A stretch of DNA of 64,000 nt from NCBI GenBank assembly GCA_017937405.1, contig JAGBDS010000073.1, forward strand, positions 1-64,000, given 5' to 3'. Position 1 is the stretch's first letter. Each line of letters starts with the position of its first letter. This DNA is from Oscillibacter sp. (GTDB taxonomy: Bacteria; Bacillota; Clostridia; Oscillospirales; Oscillospiraceae). The position numbers were made by a program, and so were the translations under genes. Shown piece after piece: positions 35,910 to 45,642 of this stretch. Under the pieces are notes generated by a model. The model saw only the letters and a program-made list of their open reading frames with translations, had not been told where the DNA came from and searched no databases.

Positions 35910-38339
35910 ATGGAGACCGCTGTCATTGTGAAAGTCGCGGTCAGCGCCGCGCCCTATTCCATTGATAAGCCCTATGACTATCTGGTGCCTGCGGAGCTGT
36001 TGGAAACGGCAGTACCGGGGGTCAGAGTTACTGTGCCCTTTGGCCGTGGCAACCGGGAGTCTGAAGGTATCATCCTGGCCCGGGAGACAGGAGAAAAAAT
36101 ACCGGGTTTGAAGGCACTGAACTCCCTGCTGGATCAGGAGCCCGTGCTGGATCAGGACAGTATTTCGCTGGCGCTATGGATGCGGCAAAGGTATTTTTGC
36201 ACCATGTTCGATGCGGTCAAAACGATCCTGCCCGCCGGGCTCTGGTATCGTTTCAGGGAAGTTTGGCACCTGAAAGGCGAACCGGAAAGCGTTGAGACGG
36301 GCAAAAATGCCGTACTGAAAGCGTTGGAAGCCAACGGCGGTCAGTGTGACCTGGAAACGCTGCGGAACCTCTGCGGCGAACAGGTAGCCGCCATGCTGAA
36401 AGCCCTTCAAAAAGAGGACCTTGTCTGGTGTGAGACCACTGCCAAGCGAAAAATCAGCGACAAGACCCGCCGGATGGCGGAACTGGCGGTCAGCGCCGAG
36501 GATGCCCTGGCTCTAACGGAGCCCCGGAGACATTCCGCGCCCATGCGCTATGAGGTGGTACGGCTCCTGGCCACCACTGGCCGGGCTTCCACAGCTGATA
36601 TCTGCTATTTCACCGGTGCCTCCATGCAGACCCTGCGAGGCTTGGAAAAGAGCGGTATCCTGGCTTTTTCTGAAGAGGAGGAGCTGCGGGTCCCGGAACC
36701 AAAGCAAATCGAGCCAGGTCCGCCCATCGTCCTCAACAGCGAACAGCAGGCGGCTTTTGAAGGAGTCATAGAGCTTGTGGCCCATCCCAACGGGGAGGTG
36801 GCTTTGCTTCACGGCGTCACGGGCAGCGGGAAGACCCAGGTCTATCTGCGGCTGGTACAAGAGGTGCTGGAACAGGGCAAGACCGCCATCGTTTTGGTAC
36901 CGGAGATCGTGCTCACGCCGCAGATGATGCGGAAATTCTCCTCTTATTTTGGCAATGATGTGGCAATGCTCCACAGTTCCCTCCGCATGACGGAGCGGTA
37001 CGATCAATGGAAGCGTATCCGCCGTGGAGAGGTCCGGGTCGTGCTGGGCACCCGCTCAGCGATATTCGCGCCATTGAAAAACCTGGGCCTCATCATCATG
37101 GATGAGGAACAGGAGGGCAGCTATCAATCGGAAAACCCGCCCCGGTACCACACCCGTGACGTGGCAAAATATCTCTGCGTCAAGCACGGCGCCACGCTGT
37201 TGCTGGGCTCTGCCACACCGACGGTGGAGACCGCCTGGGCGGCGGAACAGGGCGTCTATCACCAGCTGCTGCTGCGACGGCGGTATAATGAGGGCGCGCT
37301 GCCACAGGTCATAGTGGCCGATCTCCGGGAGGAGATCCGGGAGGGTAATCCCGGCCTGATCGGGCAGGTGCTGCGGGAGGAGATTGAAAAGAATCTCGCC
37401 AGCGGCGAGCAGAGCATCCTGTTTCTGAACCGCCGGGGCAACAGCCGGATGCTGCTCTGCGGCGAATGCGGCCATGTGCCGGAGTGTCCCCGGTGCAGCG
37501 TGCCCATGACCTATCACTCCGCCAACGGGCGGCTGATGTGCCACTACTGCGGCCATTCCCAGCGGGCCTCCGATGTCTGCCCGGAATGCGGCGGTATGAT
37601 GAAGCACATCGGGACCGGCACACAAAAGGTTGAGGAGGAACTGAGGGAGCTGTTTCCGGAGGCCGGCATTCTGCGGATGGACGCGGATACGGTCGGTGGT
37701 GGTCACGAAAAGCTTCTGAACCGCTTTGAAAAAGAACGCATTCCCATCCTATTGGGCACCCAAATGGTAGCAAAGGGATTGGATTTTGAAAATGTAACGC
37801 TGGTAGGCGTATTATCTGCCGATATTTCCCTGTATGTGGACAATTACCGGGCAGCAGAGCGGACCTTCAATCTGCTGACGCAGGTGGTGGGGCGGGCTGG
37901 ACGGGGCAGCAAGCTGGGCCGGGCTGTTATTCAGACCTACACGCCGGGCAACGATGTCATCCAAAGCGCAGCCCGTCAGGATTACGGCAGCTTCTACGAA
38001 AGCGAGATCAGGATGCGCCGTCTGCGGCGCTATCCGCCCTTTGCGGACCTGTTCACCATCACCGTATCTGGCACAGAGGAAGGGGCCGTACTGCGGGCCG
38101 CCGCTGGTGTCCGGGGGCGGCTGCGGGAGCTGTTCACGCAGGACGATTTCGTTGAGGTGCTGGGTCCCGCGCCTGCGCCGGTACTGAAGCTGAACAACCG
38201 CTTCCGCTACCGCTGTGTGCTGGTCGGGAAAAACGACAAATTCACACGGGAAAAAATCAGCTGGCTTTTAAAGGAATTCGCAAACGACCGCGCTAACCGC
38301 GGACTGAATATCTTTACAGACTGCAACACGCTGGAATGA
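35910..38339 (+). CDS. priA: Primosomal protein N' (replication restart helicase PriA)
   Basis: This 809-residue superfamily 2 helicase reloads the replisome at stalled forks. The N-terminal 3'-DNA-binding domain begins YSIDKPYDYLVP; Walker A is GVTGSGKTQVYL (about 300); Walker B reads MDEEQEGSYQ where most PriA have DEEH; and the zinc region has eight cysteines (CGECGHVPECPRC, CHYCGH, CPECGG, about 515-570). The remaining motifs (GTQMVAKGLDFENV, QVVGRAGRG) are intact. Confidence 0.96.
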   Translation: METAVIVKVAVSAAPYSIDKPYDYLVPAELLETAVPGVRVTVPFGRGNRESEGIILARETGEKIPGLKALNSLLDQEPVLDQDSISLALWMRQRYFCTMFDAVKTILPAGLWYRFREVWHLKGEPESVETGKNAVLKALEANGGQCDLETLRNLCGEQVAAMLKALQKEDLVWCETTAKRKISDKTRRMAELAVSAEDALALTEPRRHSAPMRYEVVRLLATTGRASTADICYFTGASMQTLRGLEKSGILAFSEEEELRVPEPKQIEPGPPIVLNSEQQAAFEGVIELVAHPNGEVALLHGVTGSGKTQVYLRLVQEVLEQGKTAIVLVPEIVLTPQMMRKFSSYFGNDVAMLHSSLRMTERYDQWKRIRRGEVRVVLGTRSAIFAPLKNLGLIIMDEEQEGSYQSENPPRYHTRDVAKYLCVKHGATLLLGSATPTVETAWAAEQGVYHQLLLRRRYNEGALPQVIVADLREEIREGNPGLIGQVLREEIEKNLASGEQSILFLNRRGNSRMLLCGECGHVPECPRCSVPMTYHSANGRLMCHYCGHSQRASDVCPECGGMMKHIGTGTQKVEEELRELFPEAGILRMDADTVGGGHEKLLNRFEKERIPILLGTQMVAKGLDFENVTLVGVLSADISLYVDNYRAAERTFNLLTQVVGRAGRGSKLGRAVIQTYTPGNDVIQSAARQDYGSFYESEIRMRRLRRYPPFADLFTITVSGTEEGAVLRAAAGVRGRLRELFTQDDFVEVLGPAPAPVLKLNNRFRYRCVLVGKNDKFTREKISWLLKEFANDRANRGLNIFTDCNTLE

Positions 38340-38357
38340 GCGAGGAGGATAAAAACA

Positions 38358-38855
38358 ATGGCATTGCGCAAAATCGTAGAGCAGGGCGACGAGTGCCTGA
38401 CCAAGGTCTGCCGTCCCGTGACCGTATTCAACAAGCGGCTCCATGAGTTGCTGGACGACATGACGGAGACCCTAGCCGACGCTAACGGCGCCGGTCTGGC
38501 CGCTCCCCAGGTGGGGGTGCTCCGCCGCCTGTGCATCGTGATGGACGAATCTTCCGGAGAATATCTGGAGCTGATCAATCCGGAGATCGTTGCCCAGAGC
38601 GGTGAGCAGACCGGACTGGAGGGCTGCCTCAGCGTCCCCGGCAAATGGGGCATCGTCACCCGGCCGGCAAAGGTCCGGGTCCGTGCTCAGGACCGCTACG
38701 GCGACTGGTTCGAGGCGGAAGGCGAGGGGCTGAACGCCCGCTGCTTCTGCCATGAGCTGGAGCATCTGGACGGCCACCTGTACACTGAGCACATCGACCA
38801 TTTCCTGTCCGACGAGGAACTTCGGGCGTATCTGGAAGCCGAGGAAGGGGAGTAA
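38358..38855 (+). CDS. def: Peptide deformylase
   Basis: This 165-residue metalloenzyme removes the formyl group from nascent proteins. The three motifs are GAGLAAPQVG (about 43-52), EGCLS (about 90) and CHELEHLDGHLY (HExxH metal ligands, about 133). It is followed 5 nt later by fmt, the opposing enzyme. Confidence 0.97.
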   Translation: MALRKIVEQGDECLTKVCRPVTVFNKRLHELLDDMTETLADANGAGLAAPQVGVLRRLCIVMDESSGEYLELINPEIVAQSGEQTGLEGCLSVPGKWGIVTRPAKVRVRAQDRYGDWFEAEGEGLNARCFCHELEHLDGHLYTEHIDHFLSDEELRAYLEAEEGE

Positions 38856-38859
38856 GCCC

Positions 38860-39774
38860 ATGCGCATCCTGTTTATGGGGACGCCGGATTTCGCCGTGGT
38901 GTCCCTGAAGCGTCTAGTTGAGGACGGTCACGACATCTGCGGCGTGTTCACCCAGCCGGACAAACCCAAAAACCGCGGACATAAGTTGGCCTTCTCACCT
39001 GTAAAGGAATATGCGTTGTCACAAAATCTGACCGTTTACCAGCCTCTGAAAATGCGGGATGGGGAGGCAATGTCCATCGTGGAAGAGCTGGCTCCTGAGC
39101 TGATCGTGGTTGCGGCTTATGGCAAGATTTTGCCGGAGGATATTTTGAATTATCCGAAGTATGGCTCCATTAACGTCCATTCGTCCTTGTTGCCCAAATA
39201 CCGGGGTGCGGCGCCCATCAACTGGGCCATCCTGGACGGCGAGGAGGAGACCGGCGTCTCCATCATGTATATGGCAAAGGAACTGGATGCCGGCGATGTG
39301 ATCCTGCAAAAGACAACCGTCATCGGCGGTGAGGAAGACGCCCTGACCCTGACCGCCCGTCTGGCGGAACTGGGCGCGGAGGCGCTGTCCGAGGCTGTGG
39401 AGGCCCTGAAAAACGGGACGGCCAGCCGCACGCCTCAGGACGGGAGCAAACAGACCTATGCCTCCATGCTCTCCAAAGAAATGTCTCCCATCGACTGGAA
39501 CCGTTCTGCCCACGCCATCGGCTGCCAGGTACGGGGCCTGATCCCCTGGCCCTGCGCATCCACGGAACTGGCGGGTCAGCGGTTCAAGGTCTACCGCACC
39601 ACTCCCGGAGGGGAGACAGACAAAGCCCCCGGTACCATCCTGGCCGCCGGAAAAATGGGCATTGAGGTCGCCTGCGGTGATGGAAAGAGCCTTTGTATCA
39701 CAGAACTCCAGGCAGAGGGCGGCAAGCGCATGGCCGCGTCCGCCTATCTGCTGGGACATCCAATTCAAATCTAA
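38860..39774 (+). CDS. fmt: Methionyl-tRNA formyltransferase
   Basis: This 304-residue enzyme formylates initiator Met-tRNA using 10-formyl-THF. Signatures are MRILFMGTPDFAVVSL and VHSSLLPKYRGAAPINWAI (catalytic Asn/His/Asp region about 105-145), and a C-terminal OB domain is present. The start is ATG 38860 after AAGGGGAG; the longer frame lies inside def. Confidence 0.96.
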   Translation: MRILFMGTPDFAVVSLKRLVEDGHDICGVFTQPDKPKNRGHKLAFSPVKEYALSQNLTVYQPLKMRDGEAMSIVEELAPELIVVAAYGKILPEDILNYPKYGSINVHSSLLPKYRGAAPINWAILDGEEETGVSIMYMAKELDAGDVILQKTTVIGGEEDALTLTARLAELGAEALSEAVEALKNGTASRTPQDGSKQTYASMLSKEMSPIDWNRSAHAIGCQVRGLIPWPCASTELAGQRFKVYRTTPGGETDKAPGTILAAGKMGIEVACGDGKSLCITELQAEGGKRMAASAYLLGHPIQI

Positions 39775-39786
39775 GCGAGGGATATT

Positions 39787-40530
39787 ATGCCTGTTGATTC
39801 CTATATCTACGCGGGCGGCTATGGCACCTTTCTGGCCAATAACATCTATTGTATTCTGCTGATTCCGGTGTTTTTGCTGTCTCTTTGGGCCCAAATCCAG
39901 GTCAGCGGGAACTTTCGGCGGTACAGCGCCGTCCAAAACCGCAGACGCCTCACCGGCGCCCAGGCGGCAGAGGCTGTCCTGCGGGCTCACGGCGTCTACG
40001 ATGTGGGCATTCGTACCTGCCGGGGAAGTTTGACAGACCATTATGACCCCCGGGACAACACGATTTACCTGTCCGAGGACGTATACAACGCCCCCACCAT
40101 CGCGGCGGTGGGCGTTGCGGCCCATGAGGCAGGCCATGCAGTGCAGTATGCTGTGGGCTACGGCCCCATCCGCCTGCGGAGCGCCATCGTTCCCGCCACC
40201 CAGTTTGGTTCCAGGTTCTCCTTTATCCTGTTGCTGCTGGGAATGCTGTTTTACAGCCAGCAGCTCTTCCTCATCGGTATCCTGCTGTTCTCCTTGACCA
40301 CATTCTTCCAGCTGGTGACGCTTCCGGTGGAGTTCAACGCCTCTCACCGGGCCATCGAGACACTGGAGAACCAAATGCTGCTGGATAACGAGGAACTGAA
40401 CGGCGCCCGGAAAGTTCTGCGGGCGGCGGCTCTGACTTATGTAGCCGCGCTGCTGATGTCCATTTTGCAGCTTTTGCGCTATGTACTAATCTTCCTGTCG
40501 CGGAACAATCGCAGGGGAGGCCGGGAATGA
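39787..40530 (+). CDS. yugP: YugP-family membrane zinc metallopeptidase
   Basis: This 247-residue membrane protein has an N-terminal helix (IYCILLIPVFLLSLWA), the zinc motif AAHEAGHAVQY (about 114-124) and two or three further helices (about 145-185 and 220-240). The family (DUF/YugP) has no firmly known substrate. In clostridia it regularly lies between fmt and rsmB, as here. It overlaps rsmB by 4 bp. Confidence 0.9.
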   Translation: MPVDSYIYAGGYGTFLANNIYCILLIPVFLLSLWAQIQVSGNFRRYSAVQNRRRLTGAQAAEAVLRAHGVYDVGIRTCRGSLTDHYDPRDNTIYLSEDVYNAPTIAAVGVAAHEAGHAVQYAVGYGPIRLRSAIVPATQFGSRFSFILLLLGMLFYSQQLFLIGILLFSLTTFFQLVTLPVEFNASHRAIETLENQMLLDNEELNGARKVLRAAALTYVAALLMSILQLLRYVLIFLSRNNRRGGRE

Positions 40531-41852
40531 ACCGATCAGCCCGAATCACAGCCCTGCGGGTGCTGGTGAGCTGCCGCAGCAACGGAGCCTGGGCGGACGC
40601 CGCCCTGAAAGCGCAGATCAGCCGGGACGGCTTATCCGGCCCGGACGCAGCCCTGTGCAGCCGTATCGTCTACGGCGTTATGCAGAACCAAATGCTGCTG
40701 GACTTCTATATCGGCGCCTATTGCTCTCAGAAGCCGGACCACCTGCAGCCGCCGCTTCTGGAAATCCTGCGCATTGGTGCATATCAGATACTTTTCCTTG
40801 ATAAAATTCCAGACAGCGCCGCTGTCAATACCTCCGTGGAGATGGCAAAGCTATCAAAGAGGGGACAAGCGTCTGGCCTCATTAACGCTGTTCTCCGTAA
40901 ACTTTCCCAGAACAAGGAGTCTTTGCCTCCCATCCCGGATCGGGATGAGGTACAGCGTCTGTCCATTCAGTACAGCCACCCCAAATGGTTGACCAAACGC
41001 ATGGTAAATCTGCTTGGCAGGGAGGAGGCGGAGCGGTTCCTGGCCTCCAATAACCAAATCGCGCCTTTGACCATCCAGGTCAATCCGCTGAAAACGACCA
41101 TGGAGAGTCTAACGGAAGAGCTTCGTCGATCAGGCGTCGAAGTCCGGCCTCATATCTGGGTGCCGGATTGCCTGGAACTCTCCGGTACCGGCGACCTAAC
41201 GGCCCTGCCTGCGTTTCAGGAGGGAGAATTCCTGGTCCAGGACCCCGCCGCCCGGCTGGTGTCGCTCATTGCGGACGTCTGCCCCGGCCGAAAGGTACTG
41301 GACGTGTGCGCCGCGCCCGGCGGCAAATCCCTTAGCGCCGCCTTTGCCATGGCGGGAAAGGGTTCTATTGTGGCCTGCGACCTCCATGAAAACAAGCTCA
41401 AGCGTATTCAGGAAAGCGCTGACCGCCTTGGCGTGGACATCATTGACACCCAGACAGCAGACGGTCGCGTGTTCCATCCGGAGTGGGAATCTGCTTTCGA
41501 TGTGGTGCTGGTGGACGCGCCCTGCTCCGGCCTTGGCATCATCCGCAAGAAGCCGGATACCCGGTATAAAAAGGCGGATGACCTGTTTACACTCCCTGTA
41601 ATTCAGTCTGCCATTTTGGACAATGCCGCCCGGTACGTCCGGCCCGGCGGTACGCTGGTCTACTCCACCTGCACCATTCTCCCTGAAGAAAACGAGCAGG
41701 TGACGCAGGCGTTTTTGGCAGAACACTCCGGCTTTACTTCAGAGTCCTTTGAACTGCCCCTGCCTGTTGGAAAAACGGATGGCTCTCTGACCCTGTGGCC
41801 CCAGCGCCACAACACGGACGGCTTCTATATCTGCCGCATGACGCGGCGCTGA
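40527..41852 (+). CDS. rsmB: 16S rRNA (cytosine-967 C5) methyltransferase RsmB
   Basis: This 441-residue SAM-dependent enzyme has an N-terminal NusB-like RNA-binding domain (1-150) and a catalytic domain. SAM binding is at LDVCAAPGGKSL (about 255), the PCS motif at VDAPCSGLGIIRKKP, and the TC motif at STCTILPEENEQV, with both catalytic cysteines present. Confidence 0.95.
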   Translation: MNRSARITALRVLVSCRSNGAWADAALKAQISRDGLSGPDAALCSRIVYGVMQNQMLLDFYIGAYCSQKPDHLQPPLLEILRIGAYQILFLDKIPDSAAVNTSVEMAKLSKRGQASGLINAVLRKLSQNKESLPPIPDRDEVQRLSIQYSHPKWLTKRMVNLLGREEAERFLASNNQIAPLTIQVNPLKTTMESLTEELRRSGVEVRPHIWVPDCLELSGTGDLTALPAFQEGEFLVQDPAARLVSLIADVCPGRKVLDVCAAPGGKSLSAAFAMAGKGSIVACDLHENKLKRIQESADRLGVDIIDTQTADGRVFHPEWESAFDVVLVDAPCSGLGIIRKKPDTRYKKADDLFTLPVIQSAILDNAARYVRPGGTLVYSTCTILPEENEQVTQAFLAEHSGFTSESFELPLPVGKTDGSLTLWPQRHNTDGFYICRMTRR

Positions 41853-41865
41853 CACGAGGAAACCT

Positions 41866-42906
41866 ATGCGAGATTTGAAATCCATGACCCTGGAGGAAAT
41901 GACGACAGCCTTAAAAGCCATGGGCCAGCCATCTTTCCGGGGGAAGCAGGTCTTTACCTGGCTCCATAAAGGCGTTACTTCTTTTGACGAAATGACGAAC
42001 CTGCCTAAGGACCTGCGGGACAAGCTGAAAAGTGAATTTACCCTCACGGTGCCCAAGGTGGCCCGGGAGCAGATGTCCAAGCAGGACGGCACCATCAAAT
42101 ACTTATGGGAGCTGGCGGACGGCAACTGCATCGAGTCCGTCCTGATGCGCTATCATCATGGGAATACTGTGTGCATCTCCTCCCAGGTGGGTTGCCGGAT
42201 GGGCTGCGCCTTCTGCGCGTCCACAGTGGCTGGCAAGGTACGGGACCTGACACCCGCTGAAATGCTGGACCAGGTGCTGTTTACCCAGTTGGATTCCGGT
42301 TTGGAGATCAGCAATATCGTGCTGATGGGCATCGGCGAGCCCATGGACAACCTGGATACCGTGCTGCGCTTTCTGGAGTTGGTGAACCATCCCGACGGCA
42401 TGAACATCGGGATGCGGCACATCTCCCTGTCCACCTGCGGGGTCATTCCCGGTATCCGCCGTTTGGCGGATCTGGGCCTGCAGCTCACCCTGTCCGTATC
42501 CCTCCACGCACCGGACAGTGAGACCCGGTCGAAGATCATGCCGGTGAACCGGGCTTATGACGTGGAAAAGCTGTTTGATGCCTGCCATGATTACTTCAAA
42601 AAGACCGGCCGTCGCATCTCCTTTGAATACGCCATGATCGACGGCGTCAATGACCAGGACTGGCAGGCCGATCTGATCGCCGCCAAGCTGAAGGGGATGC
42701 CCGGCCATGTGAATCTGATCCCGCTGAACGACGTGGTGGAGAGCCCCTTCAAGCCTTCCAAGCGCATCGCGGCGTTTCAGAAGCGGCTGGAGTCCCACGG
42801 CATCACTGCTACGGTGCGGCGAAGTCTAGGCGGCGATATTGACGCCTCCTGCGGTCAGCTCCGCCGCAAAGCCATGGAGGAAGCGGAGAAAGGAGAGAAG
42901 CGATGA
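41866..42906 (+). CDS. rlmN: Dual-specificity RNA methyltransferase RlmN
   Basis: This 346-residue radical-SAM enzyme methylates A2503 of 23S rRNA and A37 of some tRNAs. The iron-sulfur motif CRMGCAFC (CxxxCxxC) is near residue 112, and the C-terminal catalytic cysteine is in GGDIDASCGQLR (about 333). It is coupled to prpC by ATGA. Confidence 0.96.
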   Translation: MRDLKSMTLEEMTTALKAMGQPSFRGKQVFTWLHKGVTSFDEMTNLPKDLRDKLKSEFTLTVPKVAREQMSKQDGTIKYLWELADGNCIESVLMRYHHGNTVCISSQVGCRMGCAFCASTVAGKVRDLTPAEMLDQVLFTQLDSGLEISNIVLMGIGEPMDNLDTVLRFLELVNHPDGMNIGMRHISLSTCGVIPGIRRLADLGLQLTLSVSLHAPDSETRSKIMPVNRAYDVEKLFDACHDYFKKTGRRISFEYAMIDGVNDQDWQADLIAAKLKGMPGHVNLIPLNDVVESPFKPSKRIAAFQKRLESHGITATVRRSLGGDIDASCGQLRRKAMEEAEKGEKR

Positions 42907-43640
42907 AAGCATGGGGAATTACGGACATCGGCCTTGTCCGTAAAGAAAATCAGGATGCCTATTTGATCCGGGAGGCCACACCTTCCGGCTATACCATCTG
43001 TGTCGTCTGCGACGGCATGGGCGGCGCCGCCGGCGGGCGGCTGGCTAGCCAGATCGCGGTGGAAACCTTTACCGCCGAGCTGGAGCATCTCCTGACTTCT
43101 GGAATGACGCCGGATCAGCTGCGGGAAGCCTCCTCCTACGCAGTCTCTCAGGCGAATAAATCCATCCGGGAAGCGGCGAGAAAGTCCGCAGAGTACCATA
43201 ATATGGGCACCACGCTGGTGTCTGCGGTATCCTATCCGGGCGGCGCGGTCATTACCAATGTGGGCGACAGCCGGGCTTACCACATCACAAAAAACGGCAT
43301 CATCCGCGTCACCAAAGACCACTCCCTGGTGGAGCGGATGGTGGACCGGGGCGACATCACGGCCGAGGAGGCCCGCCGCCATCCCAACCGCAATCTCATT
43401 ACCCGTGCCCTGGGGCCTGACGCGGACGCCCAGTGCGACGGCTACATCTGCCCCATGGAAGCGGGGGAGCATTTGCTGCTCTGCTCGGACGGGCTGGTCA
43501 ACACAGTCACAGACCTGGAAATGCTGCACGAAGTCCTGCACCGCACGTCACCGGAGGAGTGCCTTGCCCATTTGCTGGAGATCTCCAAGTCACAGGGCGC
43601 CCCCGATAACGTGACGGCAGTCCTGATGCGGAAACTGTAA
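42903..43640 (+). CDS. prpC: PP2C-family protein phosphatase (Stp1/PrpC)
   Basis: This 245-residue Mn/Mg-dependent phosphatase reverses the action of PrkC. Metal-binding motifs are DIGLVRKENQDAYL, VCDGMGGAAGG, TNVGDSRAYHI and the late SQGAPDNVTAVL. The phosphatase-kinase-GTPase order prpC-prkC-rsgA is conserved in Firmicutes. Confidence 0.95.
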   Translation: MKAWGITDIGLVRKENQDAYLIREATPSGYTICVVCDGMGGAAGGRLASQIAVETFTAELEHLLTSGMTPDQLREASSYAVSQANKSIREAARKSAEYHNMGTTLVSAVSYPGGAVITNVGDSRAYHITKNGIIRVTKDHSLVERMVDRGDITAEEARRHPNRNLITRALGPDADAQCDGYICPMEAGEHLLLCSDGLVNTVTDLEMLHEVLHRTSPEECLAHLLEISKSQGAPDNVTAVLMRKL

Positions 43641-43655
43641 GGAAGGGGGAGACGC

Positions 43656-45641
43656 ATGGATCAGTATATTGGAAAAATGCTGGATAACCGCTATGAGATC
43701 CTGGAGCGCATCGGCACAGGCGGCATGGCGGTGGTCTACAAGGCAAAGTGCCACCGTCTCAACCGCCTGGTAGCTGTAAAGATTCTAAAGGCCGATTTGG
43801 CCCAGGACGAGGATTTTCGCCGCCGCTTCAACGCGGAGTCCCAGGCTGTTGCCCAGTTGTCCCATCCCAATATTGTATCTGTTTATGACGTGTCCCGCGG
43901 CGGCGATACCGAGTATATCGTCATGGAACTCATTGACGGTATCACGCTGAAGCAGTACATGGAAAAGCGGGGCCAGCTGAACTGGCGGGAGTCCCTACAT
44001 TTCATCACCCAGATCATGCGCGGCCTTAGCCATGCCCATAGCCGGGGCATTGTCCACCGGGACATCAAGCCGCAGAACATCATGGTCCTGCGGGACGGCA
44101 GCGTGAAGGTGGCCGACTTTGGCATCGCCTGCCTGGAAAATTCCGCCCAGACGCTGACCCAGGAGGCCCTTGGTTCCGTTCACTATATTTCTCCCGAGCA
44201 GGCACGGGGAGACCGTACCGACGCCCGCAGCGACATCTATTCCGCCGGTGTGGTCCTCTACGAGATGCTGACCGGCCGTTTGCCCTTTGAGGGGGATTCT
44301 GCCGTTTCCGTTGCTATCCAGCACCTCAGCTCCATTCCTCTTGCACCCCGGGAAATCAATCCCGATATTCCCGAGCAGATGGAACTGATCTGTATGAAAG
44401 CCATGGCCTCGGATATCGACCGGCGGTATGACTCCGCTGACGATATGATCGCCGATCTGGAAGCCTTCCGCAAGAATCCCGGCGTCAGTCTGGACTTTGA
44501 ACTGGAAGACTTGCATCCTGAAGAAGTAGATGAGCCTACCCGCCCTCTGCGGGTCGCTCCGTCCCACGGTGCTGCCTCCGCTGTACAGCAGCAATACAAA
44601 GCGCCCCCTGCCCACGAAAGAGAAAGACGCCGGGACTACGAGGACGAGGAACCCAGCCATGGGAAAAAGCAGACGACCGTGTTATTGGTCATCGTCGGCA
44701 TCCTTGCGATTGCCTTAGCAGCCGTGCTGTTCCGTTCCATTCTGACTTCCTTTGAACCTCCCGTTCCTGAGACATATGTGGTGCCAAGCGTGGTGGGCTA
44801 CACGGTGGAGGAAGCCAACAATTTGGGCAGTGTGAAAGAGATTTTTGATATTGTTGTCAAGGAAGAGCCTTTCTACAGTGATTATCCTGTGGGTACCATC
44901 GCCCGGCAGGACCCTGCCGAGGGCGAACACCGCAAAGGGGATAACTGTGTTATCACCGTCTGGGTCAGCGCCGGAGAGGAGACTGGGGAGATGCCCTACG
45001 TGCTGAATAAAACGGTGCAGGAAGCCAAGGCGGATATGAAACGCTTGATCGACAAATATAACCTGGTCATTGACGACTCTGAGGAACAGTTCAGTGAAGA
45101 CGTGACGGACCGGTATATCATTTCCAGCGACCCGGCTTTTGGCGAGCCGCTGCGGAAGGGACAGACCGTGAAACTGGTGGTCAGCAAAGGACCTGAGCTG
45201 AAGGATGTGGTGGTATCCAACTTTGTAGGTATGACCTACGGAGATTCCAAGATGCTGGAATTACTGCAAAAATCCAAGCTCACCTGCACAGATGCCGATG
45301 TGGAGACCGTTTACAGCGACCGTCCCGGCGGTGAGATCGTCTGGCAGAGCCTGACGCCCGGCGACACTGCCAAAGAATGGGATACCATCCAGTTCCAGGT
45401 CAGCTCCGGTCTGGCGGCCGTAACCATTACAGAGGATATTCCACTGCCTCAAGATGGACGTGAAAAGGTACTAATGGAAGTTTTTGTCGGCGACGAGGAA
45501 AAGCCCCAGTACAAGGAGACTCTCAACTGCTCGGATGGATATGCAAGAGTCTCGCTGAGCGGCTCCGGTACCCAAAAGATACGGGTCTATTTTGACGGCA
45601 CCCTTGCTCAGGACCTTACCCACAATCAGACCTTTGGTTGA
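43656..45641 (+). CDS. prkC: PASTA-domain Ser/Thr protein kinase PrkC
   Basis: This 661-residue membrane kinase senses peptidoglycan fragments and muropeptides. The kinase domain (about 10-270) has the glycine loop GTGGMAVVYKA, VAVKILK, HRDIKPQN, DFGIA and YISPEQARG. A membrane helix follows (about 342-365, LLVIVGILAIALAAVLF). Outside there are three PASTA repeats (about 375-575) and a C-terminal beta-rich domain of about 75 residues. In Bacillus it also triggers germination. Confidence 0.96.
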   Translation: MDQYIGKMLDNRYEILERIGTGGMAVVYKAKCHRLNRLVAVKILKADLAQDEDFRRRFNAESQAVAQLSHPNIVSVYDVSRGGDTEYIVMELIDGITLKQYMEKRGQLNWRESLHFITQIMRGLSHAHSRGIVHRDIKPQNIMVLRDGSVKVADFGIACLENSAQTLTQEALGSVHYISPEQARGDRTDARSDIYSAGVVLYEMLTGRLPFEGDSAVSVAIQHLSSIPLAPREINPDIPEQMELICMKAMASDIDRRYDSADDMIADLEAFRKNPGVSLDFELEDLHPEEVDEPTRPLRVAPSHGAASAVQQQYKAPPAHERERRRDYEDEEPSHGKKQTTVLLVIVGILAIALAAVLFRSILTSFEPPVPETYVVPSVVGYTVEEANNLGSVKEIFDIVVKEEPFYSDYPVGTIARQDPAEGEHRKGDNCVITVWVSAGEETGEMPYVLNKTVQEAKADMKRLIDKYNLVIDDSEEQFSEDVTDRYIISSDPAFGEPLRKGQTVKLVVSKGPELKDVVVSNFVGMTYGDSKMLELLQKSKLTCTDADVETVYSDRPGGEIVWQSLTPGDTAKEWDTIQFQVSSGLAAVTITEDIPLPQDGREKVLMEVFVGDEEKPQYKETLNCSDGYARVSLSGSGTQKIRVYFDGTLAQDLTHNQTFG

Positions 45642-45642
45642 T

